Counted from the stretch's first letter, positions 37,198 through 46,679 are shown. The stretch: 64,000 bases of DNA from Bacillus vallismortis (GCF_004116955.1 NZ_CP026362.1:536501-600500), one strand, 5' to 3'. Numbers and translations: made by a program. Notes: a model not told the origin generated them from the sequence alone.

Positions 37198-39093
37198 ATG
37201 ACGCTTTATCTTAATAAGAGGCACGGGGATGCTCCAAACGCTAAACTCTTTACTCAGCTGGACGATAACGCCAAGGCAACCGAAACGGAAGTCAATCTGC
37301 TAAACAATAAATTTAAATATCATGAAAGCTCACAGACCGCCCACAAATCAAGTCAAATTGATCACGGCGGTCTCTCTGTTTCTACAGAATTAGAAACGAT
37401 GAAAAAGCGTTTCGCCAACGTGATTACTAAAGCAGACGGCACAAATGTAAAAGAGGTTCTGGACCTCCGTATAAACCGAGAAGGTAAAGAATTTGACACG
37501 GCAAATGAGCGTGTTGTGGAGATTGAAAAATCACTCTCTGACCTTGATGCCTCTGTTCAAAAAGAATATGGGTTCGATTACACGACAATCCCGCCCGTTT
37601 ATCATACGAGTTTGAACCTTGCAGATAAAACGGTGCTGCAGTGTTTCGTAATCGACGAGAAAACAGGCGATATATACGCGACGCAGGTGGGAAGTGGCAA
37701 CACAGATCAAAGTCAAAACTATGTCATTACCCGGATGAATAAAAATGGCGTAATGCTTGATAGCATGACAGTCGTTCACGGCGGGCATGGCACCACAATC
37801 GGGCTTGAACGAGAAAACGACAGAATGTATATCTGGTCAAATTATGAGGTAGTTGATTCACATGGTAGCTCAATCGGTCATGACCTAGTTCGGTTTCCCT
37901 ACACAGCCGGGGCAACGATTAACGGAGGAAATGGCGGCATCAAACGGTTTAATAAATTCACTGATCTATATGCGATTCCAGTTATTGATCAACAAAACGG
38001 TTTGATTGCCTTGCGTTTAAAAGACAGCAACGATGACAGCGTTGTGCAGCTGCGTAAATTGAATGATGTGAAAAACGGTATTGATAACCTGCTGGGAGAA
38101 GTGACAGTTCCAAACGATTTGCATTACCTGCAGGGCTTTACTATCGACGGATACGACTTGTATTGGTACACAGGAGACACTAACAGCGTCACCTATCCGG
38201 CTGAATTGTCTTTGTTCAGCTTCAAAGATGGAAAGCTTAAGAAACGAATTACATGTGATTTTGGCCGGGGCCCTGATGGGAAATACGAGGGGGATTTTCG
38301 GGAGCCTGAGTCTGTGTTTCTTTATAAGGATCCAATGACAGGGAAGAAATCGTTATTCGCAGCAATTGCAACCGGTACAGTGGGAAAGCGCTTGGCAAAA
38401 GTCTATGCGTATCATTCCAAAGACAATGCGGCTGCATTTGCCACAGACTTATCACAAGGGTTTCAAGGTTACCCATTGACCAAAAACAATGGATTCGCAA
38501 AGAGTCTGCCTGATGGACTGACAAAACTCAAAGACTTTCGCCAAGTGGGTTACTATTACATGAAAACAGCAGAAGCAAACAAGATGACAGATCATCCGGC
38601 CGGCGGCGATGCGGGATGGTGGCTTCAAGTTGCACCGGCTGACGGTTCCGGTTCTGTTATTCAGACGCTTACACGAAATTCCACAGGGCGATCAATTAAA
38701 ATTTTCACTCGGGTTGTAACTGGAACGGGGGTTGCCGGGGAATGGGCGGAGCTTATGTCCAGTCAAGATTTGGATTGGACGAACCTGCCCTTGAAAAACG
38801 GGGCTTCGAATCCTGATTCTAATGATAAATTGCAATATGCCATTAACGGCGGTCTTGTTTATTTGCGTGGAAGGGTTAAAATTCCGGAAACGGACGGGGT
38901 AATATTTGCAGTTTTACCGGCAGGAGCTAGACCAAGTAAAGCTTGGTATGACGGCTGTCAGGTCGCTGGAACAACAGGACAGCGCAAAATAGACGTGCGT
39001 GCAAACGGGGAAGTTGTTGCCTATGGATTCGCGGTAAACAGTGTGGACGCGGTCACTTACACATACCTAAATATTGTCTTCCCAATAGGGTAA
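37198..39093 (+). CDS. Receptor-binding-like tail protein with TagC-type propeller
   Basis: 631 residues. Residues 1-115 are helical; about 130-450 form a P68-RBP/TagC-like five-bladed beta-propeller (YHTSLNLADKTVLQCFVIDE, TGDIYATQVGSGNTDQSQNY, MTVVHGGHGTTIGLERE). Then comes a pyocin-knob-like segment (about 475-520) and a C-terminal module of about 105 residues (LPLKNGASNPDSNDKLQYAI...) also present at the end of the next gene. TagC relatives are linked to wall teichoic acid, so this is the likely receptor-binding protein. Confidence 0.8.
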   Translation: MTLYLNKRHGDAPNAKLFTQLDDNAKATETEVNLLNNKFKYHESSQTAHKSSQIDHGGLSVSTELETMKKRFANVITKADGTNVKEVLDLRINREGKEFDTANERVVEIEKSLSDLDASVQKEYGFDYTTIPPVYHTSLNLADKTVLQCFVIDEKTGDIYATQVGSGNTDQSQNYVITRMNKNGVMLDSMTVVHGGHGTTIGLERENDRMYIWSNYEVVDSHGSSIGHDLVRFPYTAGATINGGNGGIKRFNKFTDLYAIPVIDQQNGLIALRLKDSNDDSVVQLRKLNDVKNGIDNLLGEVTVPNDLHYLQGFTIDGYDLYWYTGDTNSVTYPAELSLFSFKDGKLKKRITCDFGRGPDGKYEGDFREPESVFLYKDPMTGKKSLFAAIATGTVGKRLAKVYAYHSKDNAAAFATDLSQGFQGYPLTKNNGFAKSLPDGLTKLKDFRQVGYYYMKTAEANKMTDHPAGGDAGWWLQVAPADGSGSVIQTLTRNSTGRSIKIFTRVVTGTGVAGEWAELMSSQDLDWTNLPLKNGASNPDSNDKLQYAINGGLVYLRGRVKIPETDGVIFAVLPAGARPSKAWYDGCQVAGTTGQRKIDVRANGEVVAYGFAVNSVDAVTYTYLNIVFPIG

Positions 39094-39105
39094 GGAGGGG
39101 GATTC

Positions 39106-40899
39106 ATGATTTATAAAGATGCTGCGATAAGTGCCTTTGTAGGCACTAGCTCAAGCAGCAGGACAACAAACATACATTTTAGTACACAAGATATAGGGAC
39201 GGCCAAATTGACATTTAAAGTGTTCAAAGATGGCGTCCCTTTACCTTTGTCCGCGGTTACTGGAAAGCTTGTTATGGTAATGGCCGACGGCAGTAAATTC
39301 ATCAAGAATATTATGATCGTCGATAGGCTGAAAGGCATTGCGGAATACGTTTTGACAAGTGAGGAAATCAAGCATTCCGGCAAAGTTCAAGCGTCGCTTA
39401 ATCTGTATTACGACAATAAACAGTCACTTGGCATCACGCAGTTTACTTTTCAGATAGACAAAGACCTCATTGACACGGATATTGTACCAATTGCCGAGTA
39501 TTATATTGAGGATTTTGAGACATTGAGGCAGTCAGTTGAGGCGATAGTGGCAGACCTTCAGGAGAAATTTAAAGATCTGGATAATGTTGAAACGAAGACA
39601 GGCGCACAGGAAAAAGCCGATGCTGTCCAGTCAAATTTAGACGACCATACAAGCGACAAGTCCAACCCTCACGGCGTTACAAAAAGTCAAATAGGATTGG
39701 GCAATGTGGACAATGTGAAACAAGCTTCTAAACAAGATTTTGACCTGCATGTATCGGATGCAGCCAAACACATTTCTTCTAGCGAGAGAACAAAGTGGAA
39801 TAACGGTCAAAATTTCAGAATAACGGCAGAGAACGGGACACAGAAATACAACCTCAAAGAGGGCTCTTTTTATGATTCGCTTAAAGATGTCGGGACTGTC
39901 TCTTTTTATGGGACCAACGCTGTCACAGATAACCCGTCATCATCAAGCTTGCGCGGTCTGCAGCTCGTTGGTCAGCCTGGTATTGGCATAGGATATGCCG
40001 TGGACGTGAATGGGAATGCTTGGTGGTTCTATTACAATTCGAATCATACGAAAATCAATTGGTTTCCGGTAGAGTCCATCGCGGGTGCTCAGTCGAAGGT
40101 AGATGCTCACGCAAATAGAAAGGACAACCCGCACGGCGTAACAAAAGCGCAAGTAGGTTTGGATAAGGTGGATAATGTTCAGCAGGCTTCATTAGCAGAA
40201 TTTAATGCGCACAACTATAACAGCATAAGACACGTTGTGCAGGGTGATAAGGATAGATGGAATGGTGCACAACTATCGAAAATTACAAATGATGTCGGGG
40301 GTGTATCTTTTGCAGTAAATGAAGGCGAAGACATGCTTCAGGCAATTGTAAATAGAGGTAGGAGCATGGGCACCTTTTATGCAAATGGAAAAGCAGTAAA
40401 TTCTCCTTCTAGCGCCTCTACAAGAGGGTTTTATCAAATGACAAGTCAATCAACTGATGGCAAGGGTATGTATGGCTGGGTTTATGCGATGGACTACAGA
40501 AATAATGTTTTTACAAATTATTATGATGGTAATTCTTCGGGCTGGACAGGGTGGAAACAGCTGGATTCAAGCAAAAATTTTGAAAATGCAAACTGGCAAA
40601 ACGTCACGCTTAAAAATGGGGCTGCTATGGGAGACAGGCCGTTCCAGTACGCGAAATGGGGAAATCTTCTTTTACTACGCGGGCATATCACAGCAACACG
40701 TGAGGTTGTATGCGGAACAATCCCAGCTGACAGACTGCCAGCAAATGGTGCAGTTGCATTGGTGTTGGTTTCAGGCACAACGGGCTACAGTAAGCTATTT
40801 GTTTATTCAAGTGGAGATATGAAGTTAACCGGCATCCATTCAAATAATGACAGCGCCGTTACAGGTTATTACATGGATGCTGTTATCCCATTAAATTAA
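39106..40899 (+). CDS. BppU-like upper baseplate protein with knob repeats
   Basis: 597 residues. The N-terminal about 150 residues match the BppU family (TKLTFKVFKDGVPL-type segment, GKVQASLNLYYDNKQSLGITQFTF). Two repeats of the phage NPHGVTK-Q-GL-VDNV type lie near residues 180-235 and 335-390, each followed by a knob-like domain. The last 100 residues are homologous to the end of the preceding gene. It probably builds the baseplate periphery and displays receptor-binding modules. Confidence 0.85.
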   Translation: MIYKDAAISAFVGTSSSSRTTNIHFSTQDIGTAKLTFKVFKDGVPLPLSAVTGKLVMVMADGSKFIKNIMIVDRLKGIAEYVLTSEEIKHSGKVQASLNLYYDNKQSLGITQFTFQIDKDLIDTDIVPIAEYYIEDFETLRQSVEAIVADLQEKFKDLDNVETKTGAQEKADAVQSNLDDHTSDKSNPHGVTKSQIGLGNVDNVKQASKQDFDLHVSDAAKHISSSERTKWNNGQNFRITAENGTQKYNLKEGSFYDSLKDVGTVSFYGTNAVTDNPSSSSLRGLQLVGQPGIGIGYAVDVNGNAWWFYYNSNHTKINWFPVESIAGAQSKVDAHANRKDNPHGVTKAQVGLDKVDNVQQASLAEFNAHNYNSIRHVVQGDKDRWNGAQLSKITNDVGGVSFAVNEGEDMLQAIVNRGRSMGTFYANGKAVNSPSSASTRGFYQMTSQSTDGKGMYGWVYAMDYRNNVFTNYYDGNSSGWTGWKQLDSSKNFENANWQNVTLKNGAAMGDRPFQYAKWGNLLLLRGHITATREVVCGTIPADRLPANGAVALVLVSGTTGYSKLFVYSSGDMKLTGIHSNNDSAVTGYYMDAVIPLN

Positions 40900-40910
40900 G
40901 GAGGCAAAGA

Positions 40911-41276
40911 ATGTTACAGGTTTATAGATACGATGAAAATTATCTATTTGTTGAACCAGTTTTAGTCACGGAAATGGACGATACTGGGAATTATGCTATC
41001 CCTGCTGATTGCACGACAGTGGCGCTGCCGGACTCTCCTTCTTTATTCAAACCAAAGTTTGATCCAGAGAATCAGGAATGGTCAGAGACTGCCACACAGG
41101 AAGAGATTGAGGCGATTTTAAGTACAGGTGAAGTTGAAGAATCACCTGTTCGACTATTGCAAGAACAAAATGCTTTGCTCTTATCACAATTAGCTGAAAC
41201 TCAACAGCAGTCAGAAGAACAAGCAAATATGTATGCAGAATTAATTATGTCATTAACTGAAAAGGGAGTGTTGTAA
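40911..41276 (+). CDS. Small tail-tip/lysis-region protein (XkdW-like)
   Basis: 121 residues. The first half (YRYDENYLFVEPVLVTEMDDTGNYAIPADCTTVALP) follows the pattern of small proteins preceding XkdX in PBSX-like clusters; the C-terminal half is a glutamine-rich coiled coil (LLSQLAETQQQSEEQANMY). Function unknown; may be a minor baseplate part. AAGGAGGCAAAGA precedes the start. Confidence 0.65.
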   Translation: MLQVYRYDENYLFVEPVLVTEMDDTGNYAIPADCTTVALPDSPSLFKPKFDPENQEWSETATQEEIEAILSTGEVEESPVRLLQEQNALLLSQLAETQQQSEEQANMYAELIMSLTEKGVL

Positions 41277-41278
41277 GT

Positions 41279-41473
41279 ATGGATTGGTTTAAATGTATTA
41301 ATAACTGCTATAAATGGGGCTGTTATACATCTGATGATGTTCGTAAATTTGTAGGCTATGAGAAAATCACAGCTGAGCAATTCAAAGAAATTACCGGGGA
41401 AGACTATGCCACTCCCTCAGAAGGGACTTCTGGGACAACTGACGGATCTTCTGGGTCTGACCAAGTAAACTAG
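41279..41473 (+). CDS. XkdX-family protein
   Basis: 64 residues with the pattern DWFKCINNCYKWGCYTSDDVRKFVGYEKITAEQF of the XkdX family, found just before lysis genes in many Bacillus phages. The C-terminus is rich in serine, glycine and threonine. Function unknown. It starts two bases after the previous stop. Confidence 0.85.
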   Translation: MDWFKCINNCYKWGCYTSDDVRKFVGYEKITAEQFKEITGEDYATPSEGTSGTTDGSSGSDQVN

Positions 41474-41490
41474 GAGTCAAATACGACTGA

Positions 41491-41526
41491 AAATACACCT
41501 GTAGGCGAATAGGTGTTTTTATTTTG
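41491..41526 (+). terminator. Terminator between tail and lysis genes
   Basis: ACACCT-GTAGGCGAAT-AGGTGT then a T5 run and ATTTT. Confidence 0.75.
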
Positions 41527-41551
41527 CCTCTAAGGAAGGTGATAACAAGAA

Positions 41552-41974
41552 ATGGAGGAAACGACTGTGTTTATTAATTTTGAAACATTGGATTTAGCGA
41601 GAGTTTACCTGTTTGGAGGTGTTAAATATCTTGATTTACTGCTGGTTCTTAGTATTCTTGACGTCATAACAGGCGTCATCAAGGCTTGGAAATTTAAGAA
41701 GCTGCGGAGCCGAAGTGCTTGGTTTGGTTATGTCCGGAAAATGCTTAGTTTTTCGGTGGTCATTGTGGCAAATATCATAGATACAATCCTCAATCTGAAC
41801 GGCGTCCTGACATTTGGGACCGTTCTTTTTTATATCGCCAATGAGGGGCTTTCCATTACGGAGAACCTTGCACAGATCGGTGTTAAGATTCCGGCTGCCA
41901 TTACTGACCGGCTTCATGTAATCGAAAATGACAACGATCAAACAAAAGAAAAGGATGAACAGGCTGCTGGATAA
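41552..41974 (+). CDS. Holin
   Basis: 140 residues of the toxin-secretion/phage-lysis holin family (holin 4 type). Hydrophobic helices are visible near 25-45 (LDLLLVLSILDVITGVI), 65-85 (MLSFSVVIVANIIDTIL) and 90-108, with the GVIKAWKFKKLRS turn between the first two. It makes membrane lesions that release the amidase encoded next. Confidence 0.9.
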   Translation: MEETTVFINFETLDLARVYLFGGVKYLDLLLVLSILDVITGVIKAWKFKKLRSRSAWFGYVRKMLSFSVVIVANIIDTILNLNGVLTFGTVLFYIANEGLSITENLAQIGVKIPAAITDRLHVIENDNDQTKEKDEQAAG

Positions 41975-42020
41975 ACCGGCGGCTTTTTCTATATCAAAAA
42001 CAGAATAGGAGAGATCACTT

Positions 42021-42998
42021 ATGACAATTACAGTGAAAAAGAATCTTGTATCAGAAGCTAAATACGGTTTGAAATGCCCGAACGCAATGACGGCGAAGTA
42101 CATTACCATCCACAATACAGCCAATGACGCGTCAGCTGCCAATGAGATCAGTTATATGATCGGGAATACAAGCTCGACAAGCTTTCACTTTGCAGTCGAT
42201 GACAAAGAGGTGCGGCAGGGCATCCCCACAAATCGCAATGCATGGCACACAGGAGACGGCACAAACGGAACCGGTAACCGTAAATCTATCGGCGTTGAAA
42301 TCTGCTACAGCAAGTCAGGAGGCGCAAAATATAAGGCAGCAGAAAAGCTGGCAATTAAGTTTGTGGCGCAGCTGCTCAAAGAGCGAGGCTGGGGTATTGA
42401 CCGTGTAAGAAAGCATCAAGACTGGAACGGCAAGTATTGCCCGCACCGTATTTTGTCAGAGGGCAGATGGGAACAAGTGAAGGCAGCCATTGCTGCAGAA
42501 TTAGAATGCCTTGGTGGTAAAAAAGCATCTTCTCCTTCGAAAACAAAAACAAAGGCTAACGGGGCGACGTACACCGTGAAGAAAGGTGATGCTCTTTCTG
42601 TCATTGCACAGAAAACAGGCGTAAGCATGTCAACCCTGCAAAGGTTGAACGGTATCAAGAATCCGAACTTGATCAAGGTCGGCCAAGTATTAAAGCTCAC
42701 AGGATCAAGCACTTCCAGCACTAAACCAAGCAGTAAAAAAACGTCATATGCTCTACCTTCCGGGGTTATGAAAGTGACAAATCCGATGACGAAAGGCACG
42801 AAAGTAAGACAGGTGCAAAATGCTCTGGCAGCTCTTTATTTCTACCCGGATAAAGGGGCGAAGAATAACGGCATTGACGGCGTGTATGGTCCGAAAACAG
42901 CCAATGCCGTCAAACGGTTCCAATCTGTAAATGGTCTGACTGCTGATGGCGTATATGGGCCTAAGACAAAAACAAAAATTGAAGAGAAATTGAAATAA
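42021..42998 (+). CDS. Endolysin: N-acetylmuramoyl-L-alanine amidase
   Basis: 325 residues. An Amidase_2 domain (about 15-155) shows the zinc ligands in [30 protein letters not shown] and [10 protein letters not shown] LysM domain (about 188-235, [18 protein letters not shown]) and a C-terminal peptidoglycan-binding domain (about 258-322, [12 protein letters not shown]...[11 protein letters not shown]) follow. Architecture is like XlyA/CwlA of Bacillus phages. AATAGGAGAG precedes the ATG. Confidence 0.95.
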   Translation: MTITVKKNLVSEAKYGLKCPNAMTAKYITIHNTANDASAANEISYMIGNTSSTSFHFAVDDKEVRQGIPTNRNAWHTGDGTNGTGNRKSIGVEICYSKSGGAKYKAAEKLAIKFVAQLLKERGWGIDRVRKHQDWNGKYCPHRILSEGRWEQVKAAIAAELECLGGKKASSPSKTKTKANGATYTVKKGDALSVIAQKTGVSMSTLQRLNGIKNPNLIKVGQVLKLTGSSTSSTKPSSKKTSYALPSGVMKVTNPMTKGTKVRQVQNALAALYFYPDKGAKNNGIDGVYGPKTANAVKRFQSVNGLTADGVYGPKTKTKIEEKLK

Positions 42999-43001
42999 TA
43001 A

Positions 43002-43036
43002 AAGGTCCCCTCTCAGTGTGAGCGGGGACCCTTTTT
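43002..43036 (+). terminator. Terminator of the late operon
   Basis: AGGTCCCC and GGGGACCCTTTTTG form a strong stem; it also separates the convergent immunity gene. Confidence 0.9.
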
Positions 43037-43052
43037 GTTTTTTATCTACTAG

Positions 43053-43442
43053 TCATATAGCTTCGTTAATATAACCATTAATTGATTGAATAAAACCGGT
43101 GTCAGCTTTTATCTTTGCGTTAATTTCACCTGTTACATTTATGTCTAATAAGCCTTGTTCATCCTTAGTTATCTCAATGTTTCCTCTGTATGTATCTGAA
43201 GAAGTTTTCATTTCTAAGGAATGGATATCGAAGAAGTCCACTTGAAGGGCGATTGAGTTGTATCCCAGATTAGCCCATTTCTTAGGTGGATTCTCGGCAT
43301 AGAATGGCATATCAAAATGTAATGTTACTTTTCTACCTTCTTCTTTTATATAAATACCCTCAATGCGTACCTTTTCTAAGCCTGGTACCTCGTTATATAA
43401 ACTATTTAAAAAATGACTTTCTTCTATATTCTTGTACCACAT
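43053..43442 (-). CDS. Immunity protein, Imm50-like
   Basis: 129 residues. The pattern (NSLYNEVPGLEKVRIEGIYI, FDMPFYAENPPKKWANLGYN) resembles the Imm50 family of polymorphic-toxin immunity proteins. It follows the LXG toxin gene by 14 bases on the same strand, the expected toxin-immunity order. It should bind and neutralise the C-terminal nuclease of that toxin in the lysogen. Confidence 0.75.
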   Translation of the reverse strand: MWYKNIEESHFLNSLYNEVPGLEKVRIEGIYIKEEGRKVTLHFDMPFYAENPPKKWANLGYNSIALQVDFFDIHSLEMKTSSDTYRGNIEITKDEQGLLDINVTGEINAKIKADTGFIQSINGYINEAI

Positions 43443-43456
43443 AAAATCACCTCAAA

Positions 43457-45046
43457 TTATTTGTTAAAAGGATAATGTTCTTTTGTGCCAGGGACTTTTC
43501 CTGTTCGAGTATTATCAATAGGTCTAACGTTAAAGTGCGGACCTTGACCACCTTTTTCATGTCCAGCGCTATGATCTTGTATAATAATTTTTTCGCCTTT
43601 GTTATTAGTGAAGGTGTATTCTCTCGTCCTAATTATTTTACCATTTTTATCTTTAATTACACGACCGCCTTCGTGGGGAGCAGTACGCATTTCTACACGA
43701 TTGATTGACTCCGGTTGTTGAGCTCGTGGTATACCGGCATCTCTTTTCGCTTCTTTAAAAGCCCCTTTTCTACTAACTGTAACTTTAGTTACGGTTTCAG
43801 TTGATGATGAAGCTTTAAGGCCGGTTTTTCCGGAAAATCCCTTTGCACCAAAAGGCATTAAAACAGCAAGTGCTGCATTTATACTGTTATGCTGCTGTTC
43901 TTTTGAAATCTTATTACCAAACATGTCGCGGCCTGTTATAGCTTCGCTAAAACCGTTCGCAGAAGCAAGCCCATAAAGACCTTTACTCGAATTTTGAAGA
44001 GCATGGAATGTCTTTGGCGTTTTGTAGACATCGAGTGCTTTGTCTGCTTTGTAGAGAGCTTTACTGGTTGAATAAACAGCTTTTCCGCCCTTGGCTAATT
44101 TTCCAGCCCATCCAACAATCGGGACATAACCTGCCGCAGCCATCGCTCCAGCTGCTACACGTTGGCCCTCTGTCAACTTTTCGCCGGTAACAGGATCAAC
44201 TCCATCAGCGGCTCTTTTATAATCATAATATCCAGAGACTTCCCCTGTAAAATTACAAACAACATCCCACGTCTTTTCGTACCATGGCTTATTTGCAAGC
44301 TCTTCCTGTTCTTTTGCTATCCTTCTTTGATGGGCCTGTTGATCTTTAAAAGTGATATACTCAGTCGATTGTTTTTTTACGTCTTCAGTCATCTTGTGGA
44401 CTTCACTGTCCCTATAAGCATTGGCATTATAGTGGATGGGAGAGGCACTCTTGCCTTTTGCTGTTGCGTTTATGAGTGCTTGGTAATCAGCCTGAATCAT
44501 TTGTTCATTTGCTTCCGATAAGGCGTATTCTGACGTTAGGTTCTCATCGACTTCACTTATTTTCTCGACTGTATTTTTTCGTTTTTTCTCAGCAGAAGAT
44601 AACTCATTTTTAAAATCTTCCGTTGAAAAAACATCTAAGGGAAGGACATCGTGTAGTTCATTTAAGATGTCTTTGATGGCCTTTTTCTGTTCTGACATGA
44701 TGGATTTTGATTTAGAATTAGCATTGGCCAACTCATGTTCTAGGAAGGATTCTTCTATGTAGGCATCTGATAAGCTAGCGTCTTCCAAGATACCAGGAAT
44801 ACTTGTTAAAAAAGATATTTTCATCTCAATTAGATCAATCCACTGGTCAGCAATGCCGGCCTGATCTTCATAAAATGATTTGATGTTATTGGCGCCTTTA
44901 CCTGAAAACTCGCTATCGTCTAGATCAGCGACAGCTTTGAATGCTTTCTTTAATTTGACCATTTTACTTTTTAAATCTTTGTATTCTTTTGCACGGTTTT
45001 CAGCTTCGGAAAGCAGTGTTTTGGCTTCAAATACCTTCATGATCAT
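43457..45046 (-). CDS. LXG polymorphic toxin with HNH-type nuclease C-terminus
   Basis: 529 residues. The N-terminal LXG domain (about 1-220: [19 protein letters not shown]) directs export by the Yuk/Ess type VII secretion system. A pretoxin region near 255-320 ([35 protein letters not shown]) leads to the toxin tip (about 425-529: [38 protein letters not shown]), similar to HNH/EndoVII toxins. It would give lysogens a weapon against non-lysogenic kin. The frame is intact. Related B. subtilis proteins include YeeF and the prophage-borne YokI. Confidence 0.88.
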   Translation of the reverse strand: MIMKVFEAKTLLSEAENRAKEYKDLKSKMVKLKKAFKAVADLDDSEFSGKGANNIKSFYEDQAGIADQWIDLIEMKISFLTSIPGILEDASLSDAYIEESFLEHELANANSKSKSIMSEQKKAIKDILNELHDVLPLDVFSTEDFKNELSSAEKKRKNTVEKISEVDENLTSEYALSEANEQMIQADYQALINATAKGKSASPIHYNANAYRDSEVHKMTEDVKKQSTEYITFKDQQAHQRRIAKEQEELANKPWYEKTWDVVCNFTGEVSGYYDYKRAADGVDPVTGEKLTEGQRVAAGAMAAAGYVPIVGWAGKLAKGGKAVYSTSKALYKADKALDVYKTPKTFHALQNSSKGLYGLASANGFSEAITGRDMFGNKISKEQQHNSINAALAVLMPFGAKGFSGKTGLKASSSTETVTKVTVSRKGAFKEAKRDAGIPRAQQPESINRVEMRTAPHEGGRVIKDKNGKIIRTREYTFTNNKGEKIIIQDHSAGHEKGGQGPHFNVRPIDNTRTGKVPGTKEHYPFNK

Positions 45047-45254
45047 ATCCTTTCATATTGAATTTAACACAGGGATTTTACCATAGTTTGGGAGGGAGGA
45101 GCTGATAATAAAAATGTCAGTACAAGAATGATTCAAATTACATAGGTACTATTAACTTATTTGGATTATGTCCGCATAATATTAAGTTCAGTAGACCTAT
45201 TTTTTTATGAGTTCTTCACTCTGGAAAAATAGTAAAAATTACCTCAATGAAAAT

Positions 45255-45292
45255 TTGCGCCATAACGAAAAATGAATTGCGATATGTCGAAA
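45255..45292 (+). promoter_or_regulatory. Two ComA-box-like sites upstream of rap
   Basis: TTGCGCCATAACGAAA (45255-45270) and TTGCGATATGTCGAAA (45277-45292) each match nine of twelve positions of TTGCGG-N4-CCGCAA and are exactly 22 bp apart. A weak sigma-A promoter (ATGACA at 45306, GTTAAA at 45328-45334 region) lies downstream. The 45047-45378 interval holds nothing else that I can support. Confidence 0.5.
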
Positions 45293-45378
45293 ATTATTTC
45301 TATATATGACATAAAATGTTAAACGTATGTTAAAATTTGTTTGAGTATTTAGAATTTTGACAGAAAGAGAGGGTTATT

Positions 45379-46494
45379 ATGAGTAAACTTGCTTCTGAGT
45401 ATGTTGCTAATATCTTAAATGAGTGGTATATCGCTATTAAACAGCAAAATGTTGAGGCTGCCGAGAAATACTTTAAAGAGGTTAAAGCTCTATTTGGTGA
45501 AATGGTGGAAGATCAAGAGGTACTGATGTATTACTCTTTGCTTGAAGAGAGACATAAAATGATGATGTATCAAGTTAAAGGATCAGACTTCCCTAAGCAT
45601 TCATATTTCAATAAAAGACACGCAAAAGAAATTCAAAAAACTGATCACATGATAGAGTATTATTTCTTTTTATTTGAAGCGTTATACGAATCATATAATC
45701 GAAACTTTGAAAATGCCATAAGCCTTTTTAAAATCGCAGAGAAAAAGTTATCTGTCATTCCCGATGAAATTGAAGCTGCTGAATTTTATTCTAAAGTGGC
45801 GTCAATGTACATGATGCTGCGACAAAGTATTGTCTCATTAAATTATATAAACAACGCACTTAATATTTATAAAGGGAATGAAAATTACAAAAGAAAGTTT
45901 GCAACTGCACTGATGGTTGTTGGAACGAACTATACTGATCTAGGCCAATTTGATAAAGCTGAAGAAGCCTATTTCCAAGCGATTAGAATTTCAAAAGAGC
46001 TTGATGATAAATTTTTCGAAGCGCAAATCCATCACAATTTAAGTATTACGTATTCAGCAGCAAATAGATCCCAAGACTGTCTTAATGCACTAAGAAAAGC
46101 AATCCGAAACAAAGAATGGAGACAATCCGTTTATTACATAAACTCTCTTTACATGGTCACAAAAGAGTTATTCCTCATGGACCAAAAAGATAAGGCTGTA
46201 TATTATTACAAAAAAGGACAGGAAAATTTAAACCAAAAAGAGAATAAAGTGTATGAGGCTAAAATAAACATCATTTATAAACTTCTTCTAGATAATCAAA
46301 ACGAAACCATTGAGCATTGTTTGAGTTATATTCATTTCCTTCAAGAAAAGAATGACTTAGACAGTGTTCTTGATCTATCCTTGATTATCTCTCGGTACTG
46401 CGAGGAGAAAGAATGTTATAAGGATGCTCTTGAATTTTCTAAGCGAGCTATTTTAGCTGAAAAGAAAATGAGGCAGTTGGAGGGAATAGGATGA
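45379..46494 (+). CDS. Rap-family phosphatase/regulator
   Basis: 371 residues. The N-terminal three-helix bundle (about 1-75) and six to seven TPR units (e.g. NYTDLGQFDKAEEAYFQAIR near 190-215) are those of Rap proteins, which dephosphorylate Spo0F or block response regulators such as ComA until bound by their Phr pentapeptide. The downstream phr overlaps by four bases. The Phr repeat (ERPVGT) resembles that of B. subtilis PhrK, so this is a RapK-like cassette. In this prophage it may modulate host sporulation/competence or the phage switch. Confidence 0.93.
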   Translation: MSKLASEYVANILNEWYIAIKQQNVEAAEKYFKEVKALFGEMVEDQEVLMYYSLLEERHKMMMYQVKGSDFPKHSYFNKRHAKEIQKTDHMIEYYFFLFEALYESYNRNFENAISLFKIAEKKLSVIPDEIEAAEFYSKVASMYMMLRQSIVSLNYINNALNIYKGNENYKRKFATALMVVGTNYTDLGQFDKAEEAYFQAIRISKELDDKFFEAQIHHNLSITYSAANRSQDCLNALRKAIRNKEWRQSVYYINSLYMVTKELFLMDQKDKAVYYYKKGQENLNQKENKVYEAKINIIYKLLLDNQNETIEHCLSYIHFLQEKNDLDSVLDLSLIISRYCEEKECYKDALEFSKRAILAEKKMRQLEGIG

Positions 46495-46643
46495 AAAGAT
46501 TAATACTTCGTGTGTCTGTTACAGCTATCGTTTTAAGTGGATTAGCTGTTGGCACTAGTTTGATTACACAATCTGACTTTCATTTTAGTGAAAAACCAGT
46601 TGGAACAGAAATACAAATTGCAGAAAGACCTGTTGGTACTTAA
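46491..46643 (+). CDS. Phr pheromone precursor with two PVGT repeats
   Basis: 50 residues, too short for routine calling. The N-terminus is an export signal (MKRLILRVSVTAIVLSGLAV). The C-terminal half contains EKPVGT (34-39) and ERPVGT (45-50, the end of the protein). The mature Phr peptide normally comes from the C-terminus; ERPVG is the known PhrK peptide. The inner near-copy could yield a second signal. The ATG overlaps the rap stop (ATGA), so translation is coupled. A hairpin follows directly. Confidence 0.85.
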   Translation: MKRLILRVSVTAIVLSGLAVGTSLITQSDFHFSEKPVGTEIQIAERPVGT

Positions 46644-46648
46644 TACAA

Positions 46649-46670
46649 GAACCCTGAAAAGGGTTTTTCT
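46649..46670 (+). terminator. Terminator of rap-phr
   Basis: ACCCT-GAAA-AGGGT followed by TTTTCT, six bases after the phr stop. Confidence 0.75.
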
Positions 46671-46679
46671 ATTGTCTAA

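Noticed and set aside
45379..46643. Rap-Phr pair as an arbitrium AimR-AimP system
   Set aside because: The protein has the Rap layout and overlaps a Phr-type precursor ending ERPVGT, not an AimP-type peptide, and it is far from the lysogeny genes.
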